A DNA stretch of 60,900 bases, from the NCBI GenBank assembly GCA_012064415.1, contig SSNU01000089.1, positions 56,201 to 117,100 on the forward strand, read 5' to 3'. Position 1 is the first letter of the stretch. Each line of letters begins with the position of its first letter. The stretch is from Gyrodactylus bullatarudis. Its lineage: Eukaryota; Platyhelminthes; Monogenea; Gyrodactylidea; Gyrodactylidae. The position numbers were made by a program, and so were the translations under genes. Shown in pieces: positions 1 to 10,861 of this stretch. Under the pieces are notes generated by a model. That model did not search any database, was not told the origin of the DNA, and was given only the letters and a program-made list of their open reading frames with translations.

Positions 1-205
1 ATTATTATTTTCATTCAATTATTTAACTCTTATCATTTTTAAAGTGATACCACTGATGATCCTTTAAGAAATACGTATTTGGTGTTAATATATCTTTTAT
101 TTCTATTTTAATATGATTTTAAGTGGATTATCGGACGTATTTGAGAAATTACGTGAATTATTCAATCAGAAAAATCTGTCAATAGCTGATTTTATATTTC
201 AATGA
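1..205 (+). mobile_element. Penelope-like element, family A: 5' fragment (LTR-like end plus ORF start)
   Basis: The first 112 bases match, in either orientation, the LTR-like ends seen near 34.1, 36.9 and 52.4 kb. An ATG at 113-115 opens a short frame reading MILSGLSDVFEKLRELFN and stopping near 200. This is the N-terminus of the same protein found on the minus strand near 42.46 kb (MILSGFSDVFDKLRESYQ). The fragment therefore joins the ribozyme-bearing end to the start of the RT/endonuclease ORF; the rest of the ORF is missing. The window edge cuts the left end. Confidence 0.75.
46..86 (+). ncRNA. Hammerhead ribozyme in PLE-A LTR-like end (intact core)
   Basis: Order read directly: stem I strand GATACCA (46-52), core CTGATGA (53-59), minimal stem II TCCTTTAA (60-67), core GAAA (68-71), palindromic stem III TACGTA (72-77), then TT with predicted cleavage after 79, and stem I return strand TGGTGTT (80-86), giving seven pairs including wobbles. 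All invariant core bases are present. Hammerheads of this minimal type I form are an established feature of Penelope-like elements. Cleavage here is inferred, not shown. Confidence 0.8.
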
Positions 206-974
206 ATATTTTCCATTTCATAAAAAGATCAAACCTGCCTCGATTTCTTGGTAGCCACCATGGAACATCAATTATATTAAACCATTTCCTCACCATTGAC
301 TTTTAAAACAAAAATTGTTTTAGGTGAACAGTAGTTTTGATATATTACATTTTCTGACATTTTATTGAAATACCCGAAAGGTAGTTTTAGGCATCGTAAT
401 TTATTTTTAATCGCAATACACGTTAACATAGGAAATATACTTAAAAAAATGTCCAAAGGTCACGAGTCCTATCTTATAGACAACCAGGAGAATTTCATAC
501 ATAAAAGGATTTACTACTGTACCCTTCCAGTACCATGACTACATGTTACCAACATTAAATCATTTTTTTATTTCTGTTAACTCAGGGGGAAAATTCCTGC
601 AACTAATTATTATTGATTTAGTTATGTATCTAAGTGGCTAAATTAAGGATGTAAACTCTGCCAACTCAGAAACAAAATTTATGAGCAATTAATTTCTAGA
701 TATAAATTTGTGAAGTTAATTTTGCGACCTTTGATTTCTCATGAAAATCTAATTTCTGAGATTTAATTGTATTAGAGAAAAATTAAAAAATCGATTGTGC
801 TGGATAGCCTTTGAAATGTTTTATCTATAAAAAAGTATCTGATTATAATATCGATTTTAGAATCAAGTTGCAGTTAGTTGAATTGGCTTATATCCTACTT
901 AAAATCTAATTAATTTTTATGAAAAAATATATTTTTGCGGCTTTCACAACTTTCAACCTGATAACTCAGGATAT
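206..974. other. AT-rich stretch with no recognised feature
   Basis: No coding similarity, RNA motif or repeat shared with the rest of the window was recognised here. Stop codons are frequent in all frames. Confidence 0.5.
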
Positions 975-979
975 AACTC

Positions 980-1035
980 AGTGTTCTTATAAATTCAACC
1001 TACTTGCAAAATGTGGTCACTAGTAATTACTATAT
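980..1035 (+). repeat. Interspersed repeat R1, copy 1 (diverged)
   Basis: A segment with AATGTGGTCACTAGTAATTA recurs at 15255-15335 and 42780-42856 with a few mismatches. The best shared core is the GTGTGGTCACTGGTAATTAC of the later copies. Two of the three copies lie next to a hammerhead SINE, so R1 may be part of a larger composite, but the order differs between the two sites. No coding potential. Confidence 0.6.
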
Positions 1036-1040
1036 ATATC

Positions 1041-1362
1041 CATATGAATCTAACTTGATGGAGATTGTCTTCTCACGCCTTGATGTTAAAAATTCGGTAA
1101 ACAAGTGTCAATTCCATTAGAGATTCAAATAATATTCAACTCACGGTGACAGATGTAGACGCGTTTTGCCCTTATTTGGACTTGTCAGTACACCATAACC
1201 AGGATTCGAAACCGGGTCTTCAACTTTGTGAGGCGAAGCTTCTAAGCACCAGACCACCGTGAGTTGAAGATTATTAGACTCTCTCATGGAATTGACATTT
1301 TCTTATCTAATTTCTAACATCAAAGCGTGAGAAGACAATCTTCATTATTTTAGATTCATATG
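1041..1362. mobile_element. Inverted-repeat element enclosing a hammerhead SINE
   Basis: About 110-bp imperfect inverted arms (1041-1150 and 1252-1362) share CATATGAATCTA at their outer ends, an internal AGATTGTCTTCTCACG-like block and AACTCACGGTG at the inner ends. The arms bracket a tRNA-like/hammerhead unit on the minus strand. The transcript could therefore fold as one long hairpin with the SINE at its tip. No target duplication was identified, so it could be a MITE-like element or a rearranged pair of SINE flanks. Confidence 0.6.
1152..1256 (-). mobile_element. tRNA-like SINE with hammerhead, copy 1 (diverged, includes cleavage site)
   Basis: Minus-strand reading gives a tRNA-like body with a B-box resembling GGTTTCGAATCCTGG, followed by GGTGTA, CTGACAA, GTCC, AAATAA, GGGC, AAAA, CGCGTC and TACATC. 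This is the only copy in which the predicted cleavage triplet GTC and the stem I return strand (TACATC, pairing with GGTGTA) are visible. Two core changes (CTGACGA to CTGACAA and GAAA to AAAA) predict loss of activity. The A-box region is also diverged. Confidence 0.7.
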
Positions 1363-1375
1363 AATAAATGTAAGC

Positions 1376-3400
1376 TATTCTGGAAATAGTCTTCGCATAT
1401 GCCGAAACCAAGAAAGTATTCATTTTTCAACAGAATTGAAGGTAAAAACATAAAAATAAGAAATTAATTTAAAGATTAAGAAATTTTGTGATCTGAAGAT
1501 CCATTATAAAAAATTTTAGAGACCTTCAAAATTGTGAGAAATATTGTTCTAGGGACAAAGTCAATAACAAAAAGATTTTTTCAGAGAAATCAAAAGACCA
1601 TCAGAAGTTGTGTTAATTAATGAAAAAATTCTTCAAATAGATTTTCTCATTAAATTTTTCGAGCAAATTTTCAGAATCACTAATTTTATTCAAGTTCATA
1701 AAATTAAAATGTATTATTTTAAAACAAAAGTTGTTTTTCAATTACTTTTTGTTTAAATTTTAATTTTCAACACTTTTAAAATATAACTGAATTAACGTTT
1801 GTAATCAGCATTTGTTGATTAATTTTAACTCGGCTTGAAAATATCAAGAATCTTCACAATATGAGAGATTAAGAAATAAATAATTGCTGGAAGCTTCAAT
1901 AGATGCCAAAAGTCATCGAAATTTTTTCAGAGAAGAAATAAAAACAGGCTTCAAATTATCTGGCTTTGAAATCATCTTCGTCTTCAGCTGCTGTATTTTT
2001 TTCTTTAATCTCTTTAGACTGTAAGCTTGTTTAGAAACAACAGGCTCACAACTCATGAAAACTTTCAAGCTAAAACCCTGATCTTAAGTCTGTTGAAAAC
2101 TTAATACACTTATTGGATAAATTTTGTTGAAAGTCTATTGTGAAAATTAAGATAGAAAACTGGGATTCAAACAGCCTAGTATTGAATTTTCTTCAATTTT
2201 AAATTTAAAAAACGCAATTTATCATGGGCTTCGAAGTGGTCTAAAGACAGAAATTAATTTTTATTTTTGATTAAAAATCAATTTTCATTAATTTTTATAT
2301 TTACTCATAAGTATGCCTTTCATTATTTATTTTTTTAAGAACAAAAATACTATTGAATTCAATTTTTAAATTAATTTTTGGAATGAAATGAAAATGAAAA
2401 CTAATGAAAAGTAAAGAAATTATATTTGAAATAAAATCAAAATACTTGGAAGTAAACCTGATTTAAGAAAAAAAATTTCACTTTATTGGTTTTTTCAAGA
2501 GCGGAATCCAGAATGATCTTCGATCAACAAGTCAGGGTTGAAAAATTTCTGATCCAATTTTCTGGGTCGATCAAACGAGTAAGGGTCAAACTTCCTCAAA
2601 AATTCTGATTTATTAGGTAAGAAATCTCTAACTTGTTAGATAAACCTTTTGTGATGAATTTTTTTAAAATATTTTTTCAACCCTGTTTTTGATCCAGGAT
2701 CTGAGATCTGATCTTGATCGGAAAAAATTATTTTTTCTTCCAAAATTGATCTTTATCTATCCCTCTTTCTGCGATATAATTTATTTGGTTCGAAATAAAA
2801 AAATAGCTAAGAAAATCATATTTTTAACGTCAGCATCAAATCTAAGGCGAAGACTATTTCCAGAACAGCTTTAATAACAAACCAAAAATGTTTTATGCCA
2901 TCCTAGATTTTATACTACATTGTAAAACGTTTTCAGAATGAATAATTAAAATAGTCTTTATTGATATTCTAGGAAATTCATAGACTATAAATTAATTTAA
3001 ATTCTTTCTCACTTGAAGACAGATTACGAAGCGTGAGTATAAAACCTAAAATTTCCATACATGAGTATCATTTTACGTAAGTGAACAGCGTAAGTTAAAA
3101 TATTTAAAAAAAATTGAAATTGATCTGGGACTTTTATGCTGCAAACCATGGAATTTTGACGATCTCCAGCATCTAAAGCTTTGACAGAAGAATAAAATGT
3201 AACATAGGAATACCTCACAATGATTCTGCTCTATCTCTTATCCTGTAGCAAGACACCAAGGAATCACATCGTCAACTCCGCCTATTGCACTGTTTTTCTG
3301 AATGCAATTTGTATGTATTTCTCCTTGAATCAATTTTCCATGAAATATAACCAGAATAAATGCTAAATTATCAATATAATCAACTAATGGATAGTGCAGC
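1376..3400. other. AT-rich intergenic stretch, no gene recognised
   Basis: No transposase, RT or RNA motif was recognised. The open frame at 2689-2874 is short, lysine/isoleucine-rich and looks like chance. Confidence 0.5.
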
Positions 3401-3406
3401 ACCTAT

Positions 3407-3505
3407 ACTTACAAAGGTTTACTAGAATTATTTCGTTCTAGGTGCTTGAGTAATACAGCCCACATGAACGTCTTATTTAGTAATGGATTAGCCCATGTCG
3501 CTGAA
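3407..3505 (+). repeat. Repeat R3, copy 1
   Basis: This matches the reverse complement of 5518-5615. Shared blocks include ACTTACAAAGGTT, GTTCTAG.TGCTT and TAATGGATTAGCCCA. A shorter piece (GATATGGGCTAATCCA) recurs near 4455. Probably fragments of a small non-coding element; its ends are undefined. Confidence 0.55.
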
Positions 3506-4592
3506 TTTTACAGCTTGCAAATAAATCCTACTGTGACTTGTACGAAAGCTATATCTAGGGTCTCGAAATGTCTCAAAAAGCAAATTTCATCAAGCAAAAG
3601 CCAGAATTATAAAGAACTCAAAAATGCGTTTTATTTTTTAATTAGACATATTAAGTATTATTTTTTATCTTGTCATAAAATAATACCTTATTTTTATTAA
3701 CATCGATTTAAATTCAATAAAAAATGTGATAAAAAAGAAAATACTTTTCTTGATTTTGATTGGCTATTATTAGTTTTTACGTAATACTCTATTAGTTTGT
3801 ATTAACACTATTACAGCTTTTATTTTGATTGATCGATAGCAGTGTTTAGTAGTCGATCCCTATTACCCTATGTACACGAATACATTGTCGACCAATCAAA
3901 TTTGAGCATGCAACATCAAACAACCAAGAATTATGCTATTGAATATTTCTCAATCTAACTTGTCAATAATACGTGAGCTTGCGTCCAAAAAGGCCTTTAA
4001 GTATAAAATGAGGCACCCAAATGAATTTATTGTTACCAGATTTTGTTTCAATAAAAAGATGCTTCTCGAAACTTGTTCTATTGATCGAGAGATTCAAATC
4101 TAGAAACTTCCATATAGCAATGGCAAACCAAGAACTGATCCATCCTCACTTCGAATCAGACCTAATTCATTTAGAGATTTTTTTGGATAAAAGGCTTGCT
4201 CTCAATGAAATATCCAAAACACGCAAAATACATATCAACAGAAAGAACCTTATTTGTATATGGTATTATTAAATGCCCAAGCAACAAGTTGTGACGTTAA
4301 GACATCTTTTTCGATCATGCCGACATTTGTGAATCCAAAAAGAAACTTCAAGAAAAATAATTTTGAGTTTATGCTTCATTCAAATAAGCAAATTAATCTT
4401 TTTTTAAATAAAGATACTACTACTTAGTACTTTTGAATCGAGTTAAATTCAGCGATATGGGCTAATCCATATATTTAATGCTAACGTATATTTTAGTCCC
4501 TCTCTTTCATTCCAGTGGGTCACATACGGACCAAATTTCAAACAAATATACTTCTATTCCAACCCGCTATTAGCACAAGAGTAGACAACCCG
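3506..4592. other. Stretch with no recognised gene
   Basis: Two open frames (3446-3700 and 4021-4272, + strand) have no recognisable motif. The second reads through hydrophobic and charged residues without stops for 83 codons and might be a decayed element fragment, but nothing identifies it. A short R3 fragment lies near 4450-4470. Confidence 0.4.
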
Positions 4593-4775
4593 TCAATTAA
4601 GCGGAAACGTAAGAGAAATATTTGTCAGTTGCTAATCGATGGATTCTTGAAAGGCCCTAATCTAATGAAGAGACAAAAGTAATGAGTCCATGGATACAGG
4701 AAGAACTGTGCTCCCATCCACCCCTAAGGGATTTAAATAATTGCATTGTAAAAGTATATAATTCAAGCCCGGAAT

Positions 4776-4817
4776 TAAGTCTGAAGAGACCCGGCGAAAT
4801 AAAACGTTTATCACTTA
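4776..4817 (+). ncRNA. Hammerhead ribozyme in PLE-B 3' UTR (intact core)
   Basis: Stem I TAAGT (4776-4780), core CTGAAGA (4781-4787), stem II GACCCGGC (4788-4795), core GAAA (4796-4799), stem III hairpin TAAA-ACG-TTTA closed by the core A and U4811, cleavage base C4812, and stem I return ACTTA (4813-4817). Five stem I and five stem III pairs form. CTGAAGA fits the CUGANGA consensus. Compare 24870-24909 and 10098-10137, where the stem I pairs have changed together. Confidence 0.75.
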
Positions 4818-4963
4818 TTATTCGCTTGTTTTCTAATCTTCCTTATGAATCTAAATCACATCTGAAATATACTTCTATTGATCAATGTAATCAATTTTTT
4901 CATGGAAATAATAACCTTATAGTCAGGTTTTATTGTGGAAAAATAAATATCCATACCCTTTTA

Positions 4964-5000
4964 CTTATGAGTATGCCCGAAATAAAGGTCTTATTTGTGA
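4964..5000 (+). ncRNA. Degenerate PLE-B hammerhead
   Basis: CTTATGA, GTATGCCC, GAAA and TAAAGGTCTTA occur in hammerhead order, but CTGATGA has become CTTATGA (an invariant G lost) and stem I does not pair. A similar headless piece (GAAATAAAGGCCTTATT) lies at 12090-12107. Probably dead copies of the 10102-type ribozyme. Confidence 0.5.
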
Positions 5001-5462
5001 TTCATTAGCGTTATATTATTATTATTGATGTTATCATTCTCATCAGAAGCAGAAATAAGTAGAAGAAGTTCACAGTGCGTTACGATAAAATTAATTTAAG
5101 CTATAAAAAATATTCTTGAATTTCATAAACTAAAGTGCTGATATTCACTAAAAATAATCGATTGCCTAATCATAAGTGCAGCCTTTACATTCAAAATATT
5201 TAAATATAACTAAGAATTTCACTTGTGAGTCAAACTTATCATCTTTTAGCTTTATTTGATTTATTTATCACATAGGCCAAAAGTTGACAAAAATAGTTGA
5301 TAATTTTCAAGTTAACAGCATTACTAATAGAGGTAAATACAAAAACGATAGGGTGTGTAAAATGGCTGTAAAAAGCTCTACATTATTATCACTATGGATG
5401 TCCGAAGAAAGATAGCTTGTTTTCAGCAAAATTCAGCAGGAGAGTTGACGGCATATTATATG

Positions 5463-5602
5463 AAATATTTCGTTCTAGGTGCTTAGGTAATATATGGGCG
5501 ACATAGGCTAATGGACAGCGATGTGGGCTAATCCATTACCAAATAAGACGTTCCTGTGGGATATATTACCTAAGCATCTAGAACAAAATATTTCTAGTAA
5601 CC
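5463..5602. repeat. Imperfect hairpin (inverted repeat) inside the Tc1-like element; R3 family
   Basis: Bases 5463-5502 and 5555-5594 are inverted copies sharing TGCTTAGGTAATATAT; the loop is about 50 bases. The right half also matches 3407-3505. Looks like a small MITE that inserted into the Tc1-like element, or part of that element's own subterminal region. Confidence 0.55.
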
Positions 5603-5977
5603 TTTGTAAGTATACAGTTGTATCAAAAAGTAAAGTCCTGCTTAGAAAAATGACTCTGCTAAAGTTTTATTTAACTTTGCTATTTACTGGCTTATCGACA
5701 ATTTTTTTGATTATTATATTTTATTCATTGCTCTAAAAATTTATTGTAATTCATCTTAGTCTGAAAAACAACATGATAATTAAATTTCAAAATACTGTTT
5801 AAAATTTAAAAATTGAAATTCTTTCTAAAAAAATTTTATAACTGCTTGGGATAGACTACTCATTAATGATTTTATATTCAAACCTAGTGATTTTTTTATA
5901 AATAGACTTAAATAATAATTTTGAAATCTGTTGAATAATTTTTTTATTTACAAAAATCTATTTAATATCAAAATATT

Positions 5978-6920
5978 TCATTGATAATTTATAATCTTTC
6001 CTGTACTTTCTATGATTTTCTGTAAACGTCGTGGAATGCACTCAATACATTTGTCCACTGCAGATTTTACTTCAGGAAAACTAGCTAGGCGTTGGACTTT
6101 TTCATTAATATCGTTCGAGGAATCATCACCAGAGACCATGTACCTAAGAATATAATAATAGATTTTCAAATTTTAATGAAATTGATTGTATTTATACTAA
6201 CTAGTATCTCTTCATTATGCCAAAAATATTTTCAATGACATTAATGTCAGGACTATTTGCTGGGAAATCAACAACTCTTATCCTGGATCTGCTTAAACAT
6301 CCTCTGACATAAGCCGAGTCGTGCACTGGTGCATGATCCATTAGAACGTATAAATTTTCCCTACGATATCCCTCATAATGACGGATATTCTAGGTCATAA
6401 GACTTAAGAAAGCTCTACCATTTATATTGCCTGAGGCCGGAGTGAGAGTAATAACTTTGCCATATTTGATGCTCGCGAAAAACATAACTTTCTTTGGAAA
6501 TTTATCCTTTCTTATCGGCTTTGTTTTGTCTAACGTCAAAACTCTTCCCTATCCAGAGTACTTTTGGTTGGATAATGTAACTTCATCAGCATAAATAAGA
6601 CTCATCCAATACTCAAGCGGCTTGTCAACATTTTTCCGGGCAAAATCCAGCATATCTTTCTTGTGCTTGTCTGTTAAGTTTGGTACTGTTCGAGTATTCA
6701 CCTGTTCAATACCAATCCTTGACATTGGTGTGTGAAGAGTTCTAATTTTGTGGAATTCATAACTAAAACTAATTATCAACTTTATTTCATTTGATTTTGT
6801 AAGCTTTGTATAAATAATAACTTTTATATTAGTGTGTGATAAAATAAGCATTCTTTGAGCCACATTATCAGTGAAATCTTTAAACTTTGATAAAAAAGAA
6901 TATTTAGATGTTCTATTCAA
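5978..6920 (-). pseudogene. Tc1-like DDE transposase, decayed
   Basis: Minus-strand fragments, in order: an N-terminal region ending in WMSLIYADEVTLSNQ (first catalytic Asp in YADE); a block reading FPKKVMFFASIKYGK; VLMDHAPVHDS (second Asp); NSPDINVIENIFGIMK (the SPDxNxIEN signature with the final acid); and a C-terminal piece ending at 5978. Stops interrupt it after YSG, in FLSLMT* and after MKRY. A stretch before the C-terminal piece (about 6148-6200) might be a small intron, but that is uncertain. Excision and insertion of the surrounding TA-flanked element would be its role; this copy cannot make a full protein. Confidence 0.8.
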
Positions 6921-7275
6921 ATATTGTGGATTAAAGTTTCATAAAAAACCTCCTCAGTTATTTTATATGCTTGAATATACCACATAGGAACTTAACTTTT
7001 CTCTCCCGATTGGACTTCCCATTGCCACTCATCTATTTGCTTGAATTAACAACCTGTATGAATTTTGTTCTATGGTGTTAATTTGGATTACACGATAGGT
7101 ATTAGAAGTTAGATTTACCTATTGTAGTTGACCATATCTATTCGTATATTCCATTGTAAATTAATAATTCTCTACCACAAATATTAATTTTGAACATTGT
7201 TTTTGAATATACCTCGAATATCACCTATTATACTTCATCTGACACCTATTGCTTTTGTCCATTTTACACACCCTA

Positions 7276-8775
7276 CTAAATAATTTTTTTACTCCTACTT
7301 AATTAGAGTGAATTTCGTACTTTTTAACGAAATTTCATTCGTAAATAAAATTCTTTTCTGTAATCTTTACTTGTACATAATCTTTCTTCAAACTTAGGCT
7401 GGTAATACGTAAGAGAGATTTAGCGTGGCAGATCTATTTATTATATATTTTAAACAGATCACTAGCAATACGATTCGTGAACATTCTGAACAGATATACA
7501 GTGAGTTTGTATAATTATTTCATTAACTTTGCTAGACATCGTAAAAAATCTAATGTGAGAAAACTTTTCGTTTTTTGAATCTTTATTCCAGTTCTCGACA
7601 AGAAGATTGAATTATCAATATAAAATATTAATATCCCGAAACTATATGTTGTTTGAGTGAAATCAACATCAGATATCTTTAATGATAATTTTATTTCTAT
7701 AAAATACGATAATAATGTCCAAAGATGTATGCCTATCAATCAGAAATCTAACACAATCTAACAACAGTTCAATCACTTAGACTTACCAATCGCTTAAATT
7801 TGCCTGTCCCTTAACCTTCTCAAAACTAAAATTCTCTGTCTTTCACCCAACATTCAACTGAAACCAAATCTTCTTCCCTTATTTGTATCTCAGATAAAGG
7901 AATTTGGACTCAACAATAATAATAAACTGACACAGATGCTATATTCATGACATATTTCAATGATTTTTGAACTTGAAGAGTAAGGAAAAAATCTCAAAAA
8001 AGTGGCAATATGTTTGAAAATCGCAAAAAAGCCACAGCCAGTTAGAAAATCGCAAAAAATCGTAAATTTACGTTACAAGCAATGTTAGAAATCAGATTTT
8101 TATATTTTTAGAATGAGGAAAAAATCGCAAATTTACTATATTAATAATCAGGAATGGTGTAAGAAAAAAATTAGGCCTGAAAAAGTTTATGAATAATATG
8201 AATAAAATTCACATGACTACTTTTAAGTATACCCATGCTGATTTTGTAAAAAACTCTGTGGTATTTTTTTCTCGATTTCTAATCAGAGTTCCAATTTCGA
8301 TTAGTTTTTTCATCTTAACTTAATTTATGATAAATAAGTTTGAGAAATGAATAAATCTAGGAAAGTTAGAGAACAGGAAGCAAATTTAGAATAAACATCT
8401 ATGAGACCAATTTATAGATTCCCACTCTTAAAATAATGTTTATCGAAGTCGAAATGTCTTTTTCTTTGATTTGCGAAAACATGATTGTATACACATAAAT
8501 TTTGCATAATGCTGACAGGGTGGGTGTAGTGTAAACTTGGTTAGATAGACAAAAAAACCGAAATAGGTTCAAAAGGTTTTCCATTCGCGTAATAGCTATA
8601 GAGCCTACAAAAGTAATATCTGAAAATATTTTTCAAGATCAAAAACCTTCAAGGCACTATTTCAATGGGAAATTGAAGTATATAATAATGTGTATAAATA
8701 GGTGGAAAGTGTGATAAAATTTGATGATTCTAAAAAACATTTTTATCTTTAGTAAATACCCCCAAAATGTATATG
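7276..8775. other. AT-rich stretch without recognised gene
   Basis: No family recognised. A motif close to AAAATCGCAAAAAA recurs irregularly at about 8010, 8045 and 8110, which may be a degraded tandem or subterminal repeat. Minus-strand open frames at 7515-7739 and 8399-8584 show no domain. Confidence 0.45.
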
Positions 8776-8890
8776 TTGTGACGAATTTGGATAATTTGCC
8801 GATTATGCATAATCTGCAAGTTTTCCTGCTGATTTTGCATAATTAGCAAAAACCTGACCAATATGCATAATTTTATTCAAATTCAGCCAA
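8776..8890. repeat. Repeat with palindromic GATTATGCATAATC motif (copy 1)
   Basis: TTGCCGATTATGCATAATCT, then GATTTTGCATAATTAGCAAA and AATATGCATAATT follow in close succession. The same motif recurs at 22310-22360 beside the inverted-repeat arms of the 21.1-22.3 kb element. Closely spaced variants of one palindromic word are typical of transposase-binding subterminal repeats; the transposon family is unknown. Confidence 0.5.
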
Positions 8891-8960
8891 CGGTGGAAAA
8901 TCTCGAACTGGAGAGCAAGGCAATTGTCAAAAGAGGTGCAACTTAAGAATTTTTTATTAT

Positions 8961-9111
8961 TGTGTAGGTGGTGTCAATACCATGGGAGTGTTGAGTAATA
9001 GGAGACGAACGGGGGTTCCGGCTAGTGGTTAGAAGCGTTGCCTCACAACGTTGAAGACCTGGGTTCGAATCCTGGCTATGGTGTGCTGACGAGTCCTAAA
9101 AACCTTTTTTA
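8961..9111 (+). mobile_element. tRNA-like SINE with truncated hammerhead, copy 2
   Basis: Starts GTGTAGGTGGTGTCAATAC, runs through an A-box-like GGCTAGTGGTTAGAAGCG (from 9020), an anticodon-arm-like CGTTGCCTCACAACG and a B-box GGTTCGAATCC (9062-9072). GGTGTG, CTGACGA (9086-9092) and GTCC follow, then a run of six T (9105-9110), a plausible Pol III terminator. The second half of stem II and the GAAA core are absent, so the ribozyme is dead. The body resembles tRNA-Glu, an inference from the A-box and anticodon arm. Confidence 0.75.
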
Positions 9112-9189
9112 ACTATTAACATGACCATTAGTCAGCATTCTCAGAATATCTAGTACCTATGAGGCCACACAACGACACTGAAATGTGTT

Positions 9190-9780
9190 AACTAATATAA
9201 TCTTCTCATCTGGCTTGAGTAAAAGCTTTTTGTTACATACTTTAACTTGATCTCTTATGGCCGTGTTACCAGTGTAGAGATGTTCCTCAACTCTGTCTTC
9301 TAGTCTTCTAGTTGTATGTCCAATATACTCTTCTTTACAAGGACATTTGAACTTATAAACTACAAATGACGATTAACTATAATCCAATAAGTCTTTAGAT
9401 TCATTAGTAAACATCTTATTTGTCTTGAAAATGAATCTGACTTTCTTATGTTAAAGTATGTAACAAAAAAGCTTCCCTATCGAACTTTTATATCCTCTAT
9501 AGACAAACTGGGAAGAATGTCAATACTTTGAAAACCGCCGAAGCCTTCTTCATCAAGAAAGAAAACCCTAGCCTATGCAAACAGAAGAAAATAATAAAAC
9601 CGCTTGGTCTTAATTGGCCAAATGTGAACAATAGAAATGCATCCTCAGGTCAGGCTAGTAGCCAACCTCAAGAATCAAGGAAAAGAATGAGGCGTTCAGA
9701 TGTAGAAAATAACTCTAACAAAATTACCAAATACTTCAGCCAACAAAATTGAGAGTGAAATCTATAGTATCCCTGACTTA
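9190..9780. mobile_element. PLE-B-like fragment in fold-back arrangement
   Basis: Minus strand 9190-9452 encodes a GIY-YIG domain start (KFKCPCKEEYIGHTTRRLED, then RVEEH) up to QVKVCNKK. At about 9453 the sequence flips: the plus strand continues from VKVCNKK through the end of the domain (TAEAFFIKKENPSLC). The flip is marked by inverted copies of GTTAAAGTATGTAACAAAAA. The coding part ends at 9752 with TGA and the 3' UTR follows. Confidence 0.75.
9528..9752 (+). pseudogene. PLE-B-like GIY-YIG C-terminus and basic tail (partial)
   Basis: Residues 1-30 contain AEAFFIKKENPSLCKQKK, matching AESHFIIKLKPNLCVHKE in the 23881-24741 copy (the conserved end of the PLE endonuclease domain). A Ser/Asn-rich linker follows, then KRMRR and NKITKYFSQQN at the very end. 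NKITKYF has the spacing of a PCNA-interacting (PIP-type) motif without the leading Gln. The frame begins upstream (from about 9453) without a proper start, so this is a 5'-truncated protein. Confidence 0.65.
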
Positions 9781-10150
9781 TTACATGTGTTCCAACATTA
9801 TTATTGTTATCATGATGATCAATGCTATATACAATGTATACTTTACACAGACCCCATATGTAAAGATTACACTACACTCTAAGTTTATGCCTGACCTTGT
9901 ATACTTTCATATCATATATGCATGAGAAATGTGACCCACCCTAGTGTGGGTAGTGTCAATCATCTCAAAAGCCATACAATTATGACAATGTGATAACTCG
10001 ACAGACAATGCAAATGCCCTCCAACCCTGATCATTATGAGAGCCAATCAGATTTATTTATATTTTTCTTTGTTTTTTACTATATAGTTGGCATGTAAGAG
10101 GCTGAAGAGTATGCCTGAAATAAAGCGCTTATTCCTCAAAAATTTTCTCG
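9781..10150 (+). mobile_element. PLE-B 3' UTR with hammerhead
   Basis: Continuous with the coding fragment before it. The block AGCCAATCAGAT...TTGGCATGTAAGAGGCTGA is shared with 20812-20876. The ribozyme at 10098-10137 lies near its end, followed by TCCTTTCTTATTT-like sequence also present in the 20.8-kb copy. Confidence 0.65.
10098..10137 (+). ncRNA. Hammerhead ribozyme in PLE-B 3' UTR
   Basis: Stem I GAGG (10098-10101), core CTGAAGA (10102-10108), short stem II GTATGCCT (poorly paired), core GAAA (10117-10120), near-palindromic stem III TAAAGCGCTTA, then TT and return strand CCTC (10134-10137). Stem I is GAGG/CCTC here, against GAGT/ACTC at 24870 and AAGT/ACTT at 4777. Weakness of stem II lowers confidence in activity of a monomer. 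Confidence 0.65.
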
Positions 10151-10860
10151 GCATCCTTTCTTATTTATTTAAACATTTAAAATAATTACCCTTTCGAGTC
10201 CACAGTTGAAAGAATCCTATCAATCTACAGTGAGGAGTCTACATGCTAACTCGAATTTCTGATTTATTGTATACTGAATAGACAGCTGAGTTCTATATAT
10301 AGACAATGGAAAAATGAAAATTGACTTGTAAAATCATGAATTATTACGGACTTGGTTTAAAATTGAAAAAAAAATTCGATGAATGAAACTGGATTTAATT
10401 AAATCTATAATAAATTAATTTTAACATGGTGAGTCTTTTTATAATATTTTTTCGGGGTTATCTGTAGAGAATTTGACTCCTGTTTCAAAGATGCCCTGAT
10501 AATAAAGTAATGCACAAGTTATTTCTTGAGTCTTAATTATTATTATTAATTAAGTGTTATAGTTGGAAATAATTTAAATTGATTGAATAGACCTGAGTTA
10601 AATTCAACATAAGAGAAAATTGTATAAATTGGCTATCAATTTGAATTTTAGGAAAGAATCTCAATTTTTATCTTGAATATTCTGTCATTTTCAAAATTTT
10701 GTTCAAACATTTAATGACATTGCTGTCTTGTATAAAAATTGTTAACCATGTCTCTATTACAATCACATATATTATTTTCGTGTCTTCTCAAAAGTATTGC
10801 AAATAAATTGTAAATAATGAAAGTCCAGAAGAGTGACCTAATAAGTTAAGGAGTTCCAAG
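10151..10860. other. AT-rich stretch, nothing recognised
   Basis: No motif, repeat partner or plausible coding frame was seen. Confidence 0.45.
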
Positions 10861-10861
10861 T

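Larger units (their letters stand above)
4593..5010 (+). mobile_element. PLE-B 3' fragment: protein C-terminus plus 3' UTR
   Basis: Bases 4593-4682 encode 29 residues and a TAA, containing KRKRKR, QLLIDGFL and a terminal MKRQK. These match the basic tail of the better PLE-B copy ending at 24741 (KRKRKRYSGQLQIHNFLKRQK in pieces). The following 3' UTR shares GTCTGAAGAGACCCGGCGAA and its surroundings with 24871 onward. It contains an intact hammerhead (4776-4817) and a second, degenerate one (4964-5000). Everything upstream of the tail is missing. Confidence 0.75.
5351..7273 (-). mobile_element. Tc1/mariner-superfamily transposon with TA target duplication
   Basis: Terminal inverted repeats GGGTGTGTAAAATGG (5351-5365) and its complement (7259-7273) are flanked by TA on both sides (5349-5350 and 7274-7275), the target duplication of the Tc1/mariner superfamily. 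Length is 1.92 kb. A broken transposase lies on the minus strand inside. The left part also holds a hairpin (5463-5602), related to R3 at 3407-3505. Confidence 0.8.

Noticed and set aside
2689..2874. Small open frames at 2689, 3024, 3446, 4021, 7515, 8399, 18137, 20070 and 35464
   Set aside because: Short, AT-driven composition, no domain, no splice or repeat support.
9020..9075. A functional tRNA gene (A and B boxes present)
   Set aside because: No acceptor-stem complement, T stem has a U-U mismatch, and the same unit recurs fused to a hammerhead at 15088 and 1152; it is a SINE.
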